In this document: positions 46,987 to 58,314 of the stretch, piece by piece
Layout of the letters: every line of letters starts with the position of its first letter
How positions within the stretch are numbered: position 1 is the first letter of the stretch
Origin: Arabidopsis thaliana
Lineage: Eukaryota > Streptophyta > Magnoliopsida > Brassicales > Brassicaceae
Assembly (NCBI RefSeq): GCF_000001735.4
Contig: NC_003076.8
Location: 1-64,000, forward strand
Length of the DNA: 64,000 nt
Direction: 5' to 3'
The notes under the pieces: model-generated
Databases searched by the model: none
Told to the model about the DNA's origin: nothing
The model's input: the letters and a program-made list of their open reading frames with translations, nothing else
Position numbers and translations under genes: made by a program

Positions 46987-47641
46987 GAAGCAATGTTCTA
47001 ACCGAAAGTTCATGTTCTTTGCTAGATTTGATCACTAGAGAATCTTTTGCTTAGCATCTGTAGAATCTGTTTCAGTTACTGTATTAGTTTTTTTTGGACA
47101 TCGACTTTGTCTAATCTTTTGAGTAGCAAAAAACTGTTTCAGTTACTATATTTGTTTTTTGAACATCTACTCTGGCTGATTCAGTTACTAGCATAGCTTT
47201 CGGGACATGGAGTTTGTCTAATATTTTGATTAGCATCTGACTGTTTCAGTTACTAGTATGTTTCTTGGACATCACTTTGTGTAATCTTTTCTTATTTTGA
47301 ACGATCTCTTTTGTTCATCACATCGAAATTAGTCAACTTTTGTGATCTTGGAAATTGGGTTGACCCAATTCATGTGAAGCTTAATTTTTCGTGTATTTTT
47401 AAAGAAAGTTATTTGAATAAATGCAGTGTAGGGGGAAGCTAAAAGGGTTGTTTTTTGTTTATTGGCTCTAGGGTGTTGCTGACTCATTTTAGTCAGTGTC
47501 AAGATTTAAACCATTCTTAATTGGAGCCGCTGAGATTAAATATATATGACTCTAGGTCTCTAGCACTTTGCCTGGTTTTATCAGAGTGTCCTCACCAGGC
47601 TTCAGTTATTTTGCTCTTTTCTTTAGTCTATCTGGCCTAAT
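46987..47641. other. Spacer between DUF674 copies 1 and 2
   Basis: It contains the degenerate tandem repeat at 47067-47300, the shared motif gggggaagctaaaagggttg (47431-47450), and the leader of copy 2. The leader also carries gactcattttagtcagtgtc, similar to DNA upstream of copy 4 (51832). No coding region is present. Confidence 0.6.
47067..47300. repeat. Degenerate tandem repeat downstream of DUF674 copy 1
   Basis: Four copies start with ctgtttcagttact or ctgattcagttact at 47067, 47134, 47176 and 47241. Most continue through ttggacatc-actttgtctaatctttt. Spacings are 67, 42 and 65 bp, so one copy is shortened. It lies in the 3' UTR or just beyond. Confidence 0.75.
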
Positions 47642-49174
47642 ATGGCTGAAAGTTCTGAAGAACCAAAGGTCAGTCTGAGACTCTTCATTGATGAAGAGAA
47701 AAACAAAGTCGTATTGGCTGAGGCTAGTAAGGCTTTTGTTGACGTGCTCTTCAGCCTTCTGACATTGCCAATGGGCACCATTATCAGATTGCTTGAGGAG
47801 CATCGAGAATCTCAACCAATTACTGTTGGCTGTTTTAGCAACCTATATAGAAGTGTTGCCGAGATGGGCATTGACAACTTCAAAACTGATGTTTGCAAGC
47901 ATATATTGCTTCATCCAAGGAGTGTGAGGGATCTACAGTACAAAAGGCTTATGCTCAACATAAACCCTACTGAGGTCAAGCTCTTCAAGTGTCCAATTTC
48001 ATGCAATTTCTACAGTCATTTTAGCACTTCTCGATGCCAATGTGGAAGTTCGATGAACAAGGAGTTTCAAGAACCAAGAGTAGTGCCAGTTGCAAGCAGC
48101 ATACAAAATGATGTTAATGGAGTATTCATCATAACTGATGACTTGAAAGTGGCAGTTAGGTCCACTGACGTTGTCTTGAATGAGCTCAAATCCCTAGGCT
48201 CCGGTGATATTAGTAAGCTCCGCGAAATGCTTGTTTATATCGGTTTTGAAGAGGTAATTCATGTTTTGTAATTTTGAAGAGCTATATGTATGTCGTACTT
48301 GAAAAACATGCCCTGCTTCTAATGTCTAACGGTTAACTCTTAATTTTGTTCTAGGTACTAACTTTGCTGGAATGTATGTTCTCCTCAAAAGCTCCCTTGA
48401 CGAACACTTTCTTGAACAAACAAACCTTCCAAGGTCAAGGTGTGACCAAAGTTTATGAAACTTTAAGTCCATGTATGGAGACAAATGGAGACACGTTTTT
48501 AACTTTGGATGTGATAGTAAGGAAGCAGGACATGGAGATTTTATATGTTGAATGCGGAGAAGACTTTGTTGACCTCCTTTTCACGTTTCTTGCTGTTCCG
48601 CTGGAATATGTAGTGGGAATCTCTGGTAACAGCTGCAGTTTTGTGTGCATTAGAAACTTGATTAGAAGCTTCAAAGATTTGAATGCTGCAGAAGTCTCAA
48701 CCTCCAAATCCGCGATCCACCATTTTTATACATGTCAGAAGCAGTTGCTCAATATCATCACTGACCAACCTCCGCTCTACCATCGCTACAACTATTATAG
48801 CTTGAAAGAGTGTTCGGGCTCGACTCCTTTGATTTTGATAGATCCAGAAGGTAGTGGCTTTGTGAAGAGAGAGACGAAGTTTACTGTATCGGATGATTTG
48901 ATTGTTACTGCTATGAACTCGAGCTCACCTATTTGCTTGCTTCAGAAGTTTCAGATTCACGCAGATGACCTCGAGGTGCAACAAATAAGTACCAGCAAAA
49001 CAGAGGTATGCTTGTACTAATTTGTAGCTACACTTTTTTTATCAACTAGATATTTTTAACCTTTTTTTGTGTAATCAGGCTACGAGTTTGCTGAGAGCTT
49101 CCTTGGTAACATCCTCTGCATTGAAAACTTCTTTAAGGAACTTGATTTTGAAGAACCCCGAGGAAGAGATTTGA
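47642..49174 (+). CDS. DUF674 protein, tandem copy 2 (At5g01130)
   Basis: Exons 47642-48253, 48355-49005 and 49079-49174 join in phase 0 to give 452 residues. Repeat 1 (LRLFIDEEKNKVVLAEASK, LFSLLTLPMGTIIRLLEEH) and repeat 2 (YVECGEDFVDLLFTFLAVPL) are intact. It is the shortest of the four, with a reduced loop after TDQPPLYHRYNYY. In the Cys cluster the first cysteine seen in the others (KCF) is replaced (KLFKCPISC). The last exon encodes ATSLLRASLVTSSALKTSLR, the C-terminal helix typical of the family. A second, very similar last exon lies at 49283-49378 and could be used instead. Confidence 0.92.
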
Positions 49175-49282
49175 AGAAACAGAGAGAGATTCTTGCAAGG
49201 TTACATTTTTTTTCCTTTCTCAAGTAATACACTTTTACTTGTTCTCCCTTGCTTTCTTGAATAACTTTTGTCTCTAAATCAG

Positions 49283-49378
49283 GCAATGAGTCTGATGAGA
49301 GCTTCTTTGTTGACATCCTCTGCTTTGAATTCTGCTTTATGGAACTTGATTGCGAAGAAGATCAAGGATGAGACTTAA
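49283..49378 (+). CDS. Duplicated alternative last exon of DUF674 copy 2
   Basis: After a good acceptor (ctctaaatcag) comes a 96-nt frame ending in TAA that encodes AMSLMRASLLTSSALNSALW followed by NLIAKKIKDET. It has the same length, phase and protein as the last exon at 49079-49174 (ATSLLRASLVTSSALKTSLR) and is closer to the last exons of copies 3 and 4. It is an alternative terminal exon, or the orphaned last exon of a lost fifth gene. It lies 108 bp downstream of the first. Confidence 0.7.
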   Translation, partial: AMSLMRASLLTSSALNSALWNLIAKKIKDET

Positions 49379-49890
49379 AGAAACAGAGATCCTTAACTAT
49401 TTAAGTTCCACATTGTTCCATCTTTTCTGTTTTATCTGATTTTTCTCTGGTTTCTGTAGACATTGAACTGAACACATGTTTTCCAGACAAACTTGGAATC
49501 TTTTTTATTTCTATGAAGTGAACCTGCATTGATGAACATTAACAGTCCTGTCTTATCAAAGCAATGGAGGTGTTTTGTGATTGGGATTGCTTGTGTGCGT
49601 GACTTTTATTTATTCTTGATCGCTCTCTTGTGAAAATTTGATTAGATTAGATGAAAAGTAAATTTACACGCCAAAATTATTTAGTAAAGATGAATAGACC
49701 CTAATGAAAATTAGAGAATCCAAGATAATATATCTAAAGATACAATAAGATCTTTTTGTAATATTAACCATTTCCTTATCTTTATCTCTCCGAGATCTTT
49801 CACCAGAATGTGAATCTTAAATGTAAATGCACGGTATGTGTTTTTCAGTTTGTGAGACAAGGAGAAGCTAGCTTAAAGGGTTGATCGACA
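49379..49890. other. Spacer between DUF674 copies 2 and 3
   Basis: 3' UTR of copy 2, AT-rich spacer, and the leader of copy 3 with the shared motif ggagaagctagcttaaaggg (49861-49880). No gene is seen. Confidence 0.55.
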
Positions 49891-51437
49891 ATGGCTCAGA
49901 GTTCTACGGAACCAAAGTTTAGTTTGAGACTTATCATTGATGAAGAGAAAAACAAGGTTGTTTTGGCTGAGGCTGGTAAGGATTTTGTTCAAATTCTATT
50001 CAGTTTTTTGACATTGCCAATAGGAACAATCGTCAGATTGCTTGCAAAGCATCGAAAGTCTGATCCAGTTACTATTGGATGTCTTAGAAACCTTTATACA
50101 AGTGTTGTGGACATGGAACTTGATGATTTTGAGACTGATGCTTGTAAGCAGATGTTGCTTTATCCCAAGAACATTAGGGAGGCTCAATACAGAAACTTTA
50201 AGCTCAACATTGACACTAATGAAAGCTTAAAGTGTTTTGGTTGCCGATTTTTCTCAATCTGCAGAATGTGCAGTAATTTCAACACGTCCCTATGTAAATG
50301 CGGAAAGCTGATGAATGAGGAGATAAGTTTCTTAGAATATGAGGAAAATGATGTCGAAGGAGTATTTATGAGAGACAAGTCGTCATTTATCATAACCGAT
50401 GACTTGAGACTCACGGATGATTCTACTAGTTCTCTCTTGCAAACACTCAAAGATCTTGGTTGTGCTGATGTTAGTAAGCTAAGAGAGCAGGTTCTTGATA
50501 TCGGTCTCAAGGAGGTTATGACTTTGATGCAATGTGTTTTCACCTCAAATACACCTTTGACGGATGCTTTCTTGAAGAATCAAAGTTCAAACACGGTGAG
50601 GAAGATTTATAGAAAGCTGAGTGATGATAAAGGAGATGAAGCAGAACCAGACAAAGTTATAACTATTGATGCTATAGTAAGGAAACAGGACATGAAGATT
50701 TTGTACGTTGAGTGCGGTGAAGACTTTGTTGATCTTCTTTTCACTTTTCTCGCCATTCCGTTGGAGTCTATATGGGAAATCTCTGGTAACAGTATTACAA
50801 TAGGTCGCATTGGGAACTTGTTCAGAAGCTTCAAAGACTTGAGTGATAATGAAGTGTTATCAGCATCCAAATGTATGATTCCGTATTATTATAGGTGCCA
50901 GAAACAGTTGCTCAAAATAAGAACTCCTACACCACGGGTTTACTTAGGACACTGTTATTCCAAGACACTGTCTTATTCTCAAAGCTTTTATTTGACTACA
51001 AAACGTACTACAAAGCGCATGACTTTTGTGGATCCAAAATCTGATTGTTGTGGTCGGTCAAAAGATGGTAAGGGGTTTGTGAAGAGAGGGACAAAGTTTA
51101 TTGTGTCAGATGATCTTATTGTAACACCTAAGATTTCTAGCTCAACATTTTCCGTGTTGAAGAAGTTTCAGATTCTCACAGATGATTTGGAGGTGCAAGC
51201 AATTACCATCAGCAATGCAGATGTAAAAAACTTGTTGTATAGACTAAACCCTTTTCTTTTTTTCCAACAAAATTATGATTCTTTGTACTTCAATATCAGG
51301 CTTTGAATCTGTTGGGAGCTTCATTGGTGACATCCTCTGCTTTGAGCTCTGCTTTTGGGAATTTGATTGTGAAGAAACCGAAGGAAGAGAATGTTTCATG
51401 GAACCCGGTTTCAAAGAAACCAAAGGTTGAGACTTGA
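49891..51437 (+). CDS. DUF674 protein, tandem copy 3, intron-loss form (At5g01140)
   Basis: Exons 49891-51222 and 51300-51437 encode 489 residues. Copies 1, 2 and 4 have an intron between the two DUF674 repeats, always as GAG|gt...ag|GTA. Here the frame runs straight through (LKEVMTLMQCVFTSN), so that intron was removed precisely. Repeat 1 (LRLIIDEEKNKVVLAEAGK), the Cys cluster (KCFGC, CRMCSNFNTSLCKCG) and repeat 2 (YVECGEDFVDLLFTFLAIPL) are complete. The last intron uses donor GAT|gtaaaa instead of GAG|gtatg. The last exon carries ALNLLGASLVTSSALSSAFG and a short basic tail. Confidence 0.92.
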
Positions 51438-51987
51438 AGAAACACAAAGTGGAGAGAATCCTGAGCTACTATTGATTGGTCAACCCAAAATTTCAATTGC
51501 TTGCTAGAATTGTTAATTTTTTTTATCATATGTTCTTGACTTGAGTTGCCTACTTGGTTTATTTGAAACTTAAAACACATTTCAAGCAAAATCATAAACT
51601 TTTGTCCCCATCTAGTTTTCTTCTTGTCCTCTTTCTCAGTCAACGTGAAAGGGAAGCTCTAAGGGTTGTCTTTGTCTGTGTCTATTGGGTTTTGATGACC
51701 CATCAATATTGTTCATTCATGGGGAAGCTCAAAAGGTAGTTTTGTTGTTTGTTTAGAGTTAAGTAAAAAGTTTGTAAATTTAAGTGCAGGCTACAGTCCT
51801 GGGGAAGCTCAAAGGGTAGGGTTTTTGTTTATGACTCGTTATTATTGTTCATTCAATGTCAGACTTTAGACCCTCTTAAAATGAGAGTTGATGCTTCAGT
51901 TTCTTAACGTGTCGCTTCTGTTTCTGAGTGTTTTAGAAAAGTTTTCTCATCTATCTTGCTTTCGTCTTTCTTTCATCTATTACGCTA
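51438..51987. other. Spacer between DUF674 copies 3 and 4 with triplicated motif
   Basis: The motif ggggaagctcaaaagggtag appears three times: about 51651-51668, 51721-51739 and 51801-51820, about 70-80 bp apart. The same motif occurs once upstream of copies 2 and 3. The open frame at 51554-51739 crosses these repeats and looks non-coding. Confidence 0.6.
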
Positions 51988-53649
51988 ATGGCTAAAAGTA
52001 GTGAGGAGCCTAAGTTTTCTTTGAGACTTATTGTTGATGAAGAGAAAAACAAGGTTGTTTTGGCTGAAGCTTGTAGGGATTTTGTTGATGTACTCTTCAG
52101 CCTTCTGACACTTCCAATGGGAACCATTGTCAGATTGCTTGAGAATCATCGAAAATCTGAGCCAGTAACTCTGGGCTGTTTTAACAATCTCTATAGAAGT
52201 GTTGTGGACATGGGCAGTGATTGTTTTGAGACTGAAGCTTGTAAGCAGATGCTTGTGTATCCGAAGAGTGTGAAAGACCTCCAGTGCAAAAGGCTTAAGC
52301 TCAACATAAACCCTACTGAGGACATCAAGTGTTTTAAGTGCTCAAGTTACTGCGGCTTGTACAGTAATTTCAGCACCTCTAAATGTCGTTGCGGAAAATT
52401 TATGAACGAGGAGATTCAGTTAGAAAACGAGGAACAAGATTTAGGCCGGTTTCAAGATGATGATAATGGAGTATTTGTCAGCGGTAGGTGTTCATTCGTC
52501 TTAACCGATGACTTGGAAGTGTCAGTCAAGTCCACTGAACTTGTCTTGAATAAGCTCAAATCCTTAGGTTGTGCTGATGTTGGTAAGCTCGGTGAAAGGC
52601 TTCTTGATATTGGTGTGAAAGAGGTATGTTAGTTAGTTTATTCTTCAAGCGTTTGTGTTATCATTACTTTATTAGTTCTCTCTTACTATATCTGAATCTT
52701 GGACTAGGTACTGACTCTGCTGGGATGTATATTCTCCTCAAATGCTCCCTTAAAGGACATTTTCTTGAACAAGAAGATTACACAAGGTGCGACGAAGTTT
52801 TACAAATCGCAAAGTCCATGTTTGGAGAAAAAAGAAGATGAAGCAGAACCTGAAAAGGTAGTAACTTTGAAAGCATTTGTGAGGAAGCAGGACATGAAGA
52901 TTTTATTTGTTGAATGCGGAGAGGAATTTGTTGAGCTTCTTTTCTCTTTTATTGCTGTCCCGCTTGAATCTGCATGGGAAATCTCTGGCAGCAGTATCTC
53001 CTTAGGTTGCATAGGAAACATGTGTAGAACCTTCAGGGACTTAAATGAGGAGACTCAAATGTCAACTTCCACATGCGCACTTCCGTCTTTCTATAATTTC
53101 CAGATGCAACTGCCTGGTATTATCACTCAACAACCTCCGGTGTACTACCGTTACAGGCTCTACGATTACAGGCAAATGAACTATGGTTTGACTACAAACG
53201 GTAATCGAACTACTTATTACCGCAAAGACAGAATCGTTCGGGTGGATTTGAAGGATCCCAAATCCCGTGGCAGCGATAAGTCTGCTCAGGGGTTCTTGAA
53301 GAAAGCGACAAAGTGTACTGTATTAGATGATCTGACCATTACATCTATGAACTCCTGCTCCACAGTTTGTTTACTAAAGAAGTTGCAGAGTCACGCAGAC
53401 GATCTAGAGGTGCAAGTAATTAGTATCAGCAATGCAGAGGTATGTTTCTGTATACCCTTTTTGATCCTGTATTCTTGAAAGGAACTTGACTGACACTTGA
53501 TTTTGAATTAGGCTTTGGATTTGTTGAGAGCTTCCTTGGTGACATCCTCTGCTTTGAGCACGACATTATGGAATTTGATTGCTAAGAAACTGAAGGAGGA
53601 GACTGATTTATGGGACACGGTTTCAAAGAAAGTGAAGGAAGAGACTTGA
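51988..53649 (+). CDS. DUF674 protein, tandem copy 4 (At5g01150)
   Basis: Exons 51988-52623, 52708-53439 and 53512-53649, phase 0 throughout, encode 501 residues. Repeat 1 has LRLIVDEEKNKVVLAEACR and LFSLLTLPMGTIVRLLENH; repeat 2 has LFVECGEEFVELLFSFIAVP. The Cys cluster is complete (KCFKCSSYCGLYSNFSTSKC, then RCGKFMN). Repeat ends read SFVLTDDLEVSVKST and KCTVLDDLTITSMNS. The C-terminal exon (ALDLLRASLVTSSALSTTLW) ends in a Lys/Glu-rich tail. A longer Tyr-rich loop (about residues 355-390) sets it apart from copy 2. Function unknown; all motifs are intact, so it should be expressed as protein. Confidence 0.93.
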
Positions 53650-54279
53650 AGAAATAGAAAGCTAGTGAGAATGAACTCTAAGTCGATTGTTGATTATGTT
53701 TTTAGAATTCCGCAAAATCTACATTACATTCCTCATGTTTTCTTCCAAGCCTTATCTTTCTTTGTAAGACTAATCAAATTATTGTTTTATGGAAATTCAT
53801 CTTAATAGGGTTTTTTAAATGCAGGCAAAAACTTGCACATCTTTTTGAGTTTATAAAGCAACAAGCCTAAAATCTGGAATTTCCTAGTACGATAAGACTG
53901 AAATATACAACCATTACCAAAAAAAATGCATCCATATACAAAAGTTTATAATAAGATCCAGTTGGTATATAGTAATTGGGAATGTTGAAGACATATGAAG
54001 TGTTGATCAGAAAAAAATAAGACTTGAAGTTAATTAATGGAAACCCTCTTTCTCAGCCAGAAGACTTGAAGGCTTCTATTCTCCTCCGTTGCCCACAAAA
54101 ACAAAATTTGCTTCGCCGTTTTCGGCTCCGGCGTGATTCTTGAGAAGAACTGAAGTAGAGAGAGAGATCTGAAATCTCAATCTCCGATTTAACTTGGTAA
54201 CTAGAGAAGCTTTTGATTCCTATTCTTTCTTTTGATTTGTATTTCTTAGGGTTCCGTTCATGTAACTTTTACAGCGACA
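53650..54279. other. Spacer and leader of HAKAI
   Basis: It holds the 3' UTR of DUF674 copy 4, an AT-rich spacer, and from about 54050 the HAKAI leader (ctcctccgttgcccac, then gagagagatctgaaatct). Nothing else is recognised. Confidence 0.6.
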
Positions 54280-55727
54280 ATGCTTCAAATTCGTCTTCGG
54301 AGGGATTCCCCGACGGAAACTGGAAATGGTGCGAGGCCTTCTCCGACGGAGACGGTTACTGTAGCCTGTCCCGACCATCTCGTCCTCGCCGATCTTCCTG
54401 TTGCGAAAGGAATCGGTTCCGTGACTCCCACCACCGTAATCAAGCCCGTCGGTCGTCGTTCTCGCCGTCAGCTAGGCGAGAGAGTTCACTTCTGCGTTCG
54501 TTGCGATTTTCCGATTGCAATCTATGGTCGTCTGGTAAAAAACTTCGCTTCCTTCATTGGTTTATGGCTATATTGATTTGCCTTAAAGAGTTTTTTTAAG
54601 GGGGCTCTTCTTCTATATGTGATTGAAACTTTTTTTGTTTTGTTTTGGTTTTGCAGATTCCTTGTGATCATGCCTTTTGCCTTGAATGTGCTCGCAGTGA
54701 TTCCATCTGCTATCTGTAACCATCTTTAACTCTCATCGAATTTCATTAGAAGCTTTGATAGAGATACTTTAGATTGTTTGGTAATCTACAGAGACGCAGG
54801 ATTATCATAGTTTGAACTAGGCTTCGAATTTCATTAGAAGCTTTGATAGAGATATTCTAGATTGTTTAGTAATCTACAGAGACATTTTAAGATTTACTAG
54901 GCGTAGCGATTATCAGACTGAAATCTTGTTGTCTCTTGTGTGTGTGATTACTGCACAGATGTGATGAGCGGATTCAGAAGATTCAAACAATCAAGATGAT
55001 GGAAGGGATCTTCATCTGTGCAGCTCCTCATTGTCTTAGGTCTTTCCTGAAGAAACTTGACTTTGAAGCCCATGTCCATGACCTCCATGGAAGCCTATTA
55101 CAAGCCGATGCAGAGAAAGAAGATGGTAACCAGTCAGATGTTCAGAGCACAATGCAGCAGTCTTCAGCTTCAGAATCCACCTTGCGAGCTCCTTTAAGAT
55201 CCCAGCTGCAACAATCCCGTGAACTAAACAGGTCGGCGTCATTTGCAAAGTCACAGTCTGGATTTAGTCAAGTCCAGAATTACCCTCCAGATAGCGATAA
55301 CTCTCGCCCTCCTGGATTCGAAACCGCTAGTCCTAAACCAGGAATCCGGTTCCCAGACTACCCCCAGCCTATGAATCTTATGCAACCGCCCAGCTTGCCC
55401 GTTCCAATGAATCAAAACCCGGGTTTACCACAGCAGTTTGGTTTTCCTTCGTATCCAACAACAGAGAGTGGATCATCTCAACAATTCTTTAACGGTGCTC
55501 AGTACGAGATGACAAGAACAGAGAGCGGCGGATCAGAACAAAGTTCATTGCTCGGGTATCCCCCGCCTTCACCAATGACGAATCTGAATTTCCAAGGATC
55601 GTATCCTCCTCCATCATGGAATCCCGGAATGGCACCGCCTCACACGACCCAGCAGGTTAACCGGGGTAGAGACGGTCAAAGTTTTGGGTGGCCACAAGAG
55701 AACCGTGATGGCTTTGGGCAGGAGTAA
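54280..55727 (+). CDS. HAKAI: E3 ubiquitin ligase HAKAI, m6A writer subunit (At5g01160)
   Basis: Exons 54280-54534, 54657-54715 and 54959-55727 encode 360 residues. A compact RING finger spans about residues 72-110: HFCVRCDFPIAIYGRL, IPCDHAFCLECARSDSICYL, then CDERIQKI, split by two introns. A C2H2 finger follows (IFICAAPHCLRSFLKKLDF, EAHVHDLH). This RING plus H-x4-H unit is the HYB (Hakai pTyr-binding) type seen in animal Hakai, where it forms a zinc-coordinated dimer. The remaining 230 residues are disordered and rich in Pro, Gln and Ser. HAKAI is a known partner of the MTA/MTB/FIP37/VIR complex that makes N6-methyladenosine in nuclear mRNA. Intron 2 contains a 60-bp tandem duplication. Confidence 0.95.
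54736..54883. repeat. 60-bp direct duplication inside HAKAI intron 2
   Basis: The block from tcgaatttcattagaagctt to aatctacagagac occurs at 54736-54795 and 54824-54883, with about five mismatches. Period is 88 bp. It contains no splice site pair of its own, so it enlarges the intron without adding an exon. Confidence 0.85.
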
Positions 55728-58314
55728 GAGTAGTCTAGTTTGAATTTGTGCAATGTTAAACTCGTCGTTTGAAAGTTTCAAGTACTTTTGTTTCTAAAAA
55801 CTGTGTCGTTTGTTGTTGGTCTAACATGTAATTCGAGTAAACCCAATTTCAACCGAGCCAAAACCGTGCCAAAAATTCCATCGGAAAAACCAAACTGATT
55901 TGGGTTGAACCAAAGGTTTTACACCATTTTATAGGAACAACCATCGTAGATTGCACCCACTGTGTCACTGTGATAAAGAAAGAACTAAGATTGATATTTT
56001 GGTTTTTAGCTCTTTTTCTTTACTGTTTTGGGAGGATGATGATGATGGTTATTATATGAGTTGAGATTTTTTCTAAACACCGCCGATGATCTCACTAATC
56101 TTAGGCACAGCTATGCTTACAGACAATATTTCACAGTCTCTTTATTGGGATTCCTTCACTCTACATATGTATTCACTATTCAGCACCAAGTTCAAATTTC
56201 TGTAAGCATTTATTCTCTAGCATAAACACACACGAAAATATACTATTAGCTAGTTAAGTATAAAATTATCAAATAACTTATTCATATTTGTTAGTTTTAA
56301 ACTAGAAATCATGTGAATTGAACTGAACCAGTTATTGATAAGTGTGTGGCTATGAGAAATTTCGTTTCAAATGGATTCTCCAATTATGAACCATAATGAT
56401 ACATAACAATATTTGCAAGACACCATTATTTCACATTATGAGAATAGAAGAAAACTGAGATCTAAGACACTTTTTCCCATGTTTTCTATGAATTATTACG
56501 ATCCCCATATAAATTTTCAAAATGTAAAAGCTATAATCATTGTCGTAATTTTCATGATTAATCACACCAATCATTATGACCAACCAAAGAGAATGTAAAT
56601 GTAGGATATAGTTCATTTTCTTTTCTTTTTTTTTTTTTACGACAAAATAAGGTCATTCATTTAAGCTAAAAGCGGGCGGTTTTCTTCTAGAGAAAACCAG
56701 TCCGGAGTAGAAAAGCTTACATGGGAAAAAATAGAACCTCGTGCTCTTGCCTTCTTAGCAAGACAATCAGCACAAACATTGTTTAAACGTGGAATAAAAG
56801 ATAAAAAAAAACGAGGAAAGTTAGGCTTTAAAGAATAAAAATTTTTTAACTCAGAAGAAAAAGCGGGCCACTCATCAGGAGTGTCCAAAAGTTGCGTCAA
56901 CTCCTTGCAATTAGTTTTTTTTTATCATAATTAGTTTTTTTTTTTTGGGTCTGCTACTTTTTCTCAATATAAGTTTATATTCTACACGTAATTTAAAGTT
57001 CCCTTTTCTAAGTATATACTCCTGTTTAGGAAAGACTAAAAAAGCTTATTTGATTGGTGAAAATATAAGTAAAAAGCCCACATTAATGGCATTGATTGCG
57101 TTGAGGTCAATTGATGGAAATAATCACGTCACGTAAAAAGTTCTCGACATAGATCTTTGATAACCAACAAAGACAAGAACGATAAATACCAGCGAATACA
57201 ATTATGAAAATACGCCTAACACGTACGAAAATGTATGTATGCACACGCTTCAACAAAGATTTCATGCTTTGTTTGGTAAAAGTATACGAAAATATATATA
57301 TATATATACAAAGTAAAGATAGTGTTCAAGATTTTTTTAATTTTGGGTAAATAATAAGATTGATTGGAAATGTTATAAGAAAAAGGAAAACAGGAGAGAA
57401 TAGTGAATAGAGAGACCAAACAACAAATAAGATTTGATGGCGTGAATTGCTTTTTCTGCTTTTCTACTTTTGCTTGGCTCTTAGTTTTTAAATTTAAATA
57501 CGACTTTAGGGTAATGGACAAAGCCTGAAAATTCACTTTTTGCTTCATAAAAAACAAAATTTGTCAAGGGTATTTTATTTCTTTCAGCTGAAATTAAGAC
57601 GTAAATGGTGGTTTGCTTGTTTTTGTTGCAAAACGAATAGTATATCGTAGCGACAACCCCATGCAAATTGCAAAGTGATGCGAGTATTGACAACAAAAAG
57701 AAGAGAAGCTTAGCCAGTACAAATAAAGTTGTTCAGAAGAAAAACAAATTCGTATAAGCACACGTGTAGCTGGATATTCTCAGCATTTACATTAATCAAT
57801 CAATATATACACTTCAATCTAATGTTTATATTAAGAAATTGATTGAGATTTGATAGTTTTTGTATGTTTTGATGGACAACAATGAAAAATTGTTGTCCCT
57901 CTAATCATTTTTTTTTTTTGGCTGTTCGTTTTTTTTGTTTTTCTCAAAGAACAGAAATATCAGAATGGCAGAGAGATCGATCAACCCATTAACCATAAAA
58001 TCACAGCACTGTTTTTATTATATTAAAATTGTCAGACTCAATATTTAACCTTCTTTCTTAAAAACAAAAAATAGCGCAGATTTAATCTGACACCTGCAAA
58101 ATATTTCATTAAATATTTTAAATTTCTTTAAATAATAAATAACTGTTTGTTATTTCTCTTCATCTCCTTTCTCTTTCAATGTCCGTTGGTAAAAGACGAA
58201 AGTTTCAGACATAACATCTCTTCCCATCTCTCTCCCCTCTAAGCAATTAAGCAGACAAGACACTGATGATATGAGACGAAGAGAAAGAAGTCTTATCACT
58301 CATCCTTTCCTCTT
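55728..58314. other. Intergenic region between HAKAI and OPL1
   Basis: It contains the HAKAI 3' UTR, a LINE RNase H fragment (56622-56908), a doubled aattag plus T-run motif at 56909-56946, AT-rich DNA with a short (TA)n at 57292-57306, and the OPL1 promoter with leader from about 58150. The open frames at 57216-57696 show no family. Confidence 0.55.
56622..56908 (-). mobile_element. 5'-truncated LINE: RNase H C-terminus and poly-A tail
   Basis: On the minus strand the frame from 56906 reads CKELTQLLDTPDEWPAFSSE, then YSLKPNFPRFFLSFIPRLNN and VCADCLAKKARARGSIFSHV. This is the end of the RNase H domain that closes plant LINE polyproteins, with the conserved IPR-xN-xxAD-LAK signature. A stop, about 35 bp of 3' UTR ending aatgaatgaccttattttgt, and a poly-A run (T at 56622-56637) follow. 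Everything 5' of the RNase H end is missing. I could not find the target duplication. Its 3' end resembles the element at 28491. Confidence 0.85.

Noticed and set aside
56909-56946. Doubled aattag plus T run as the LINE target duplication
   Set aside because: The copies lie on the same side of the LINE fragment, so they cannot be its target duplication; slippage is simpler.
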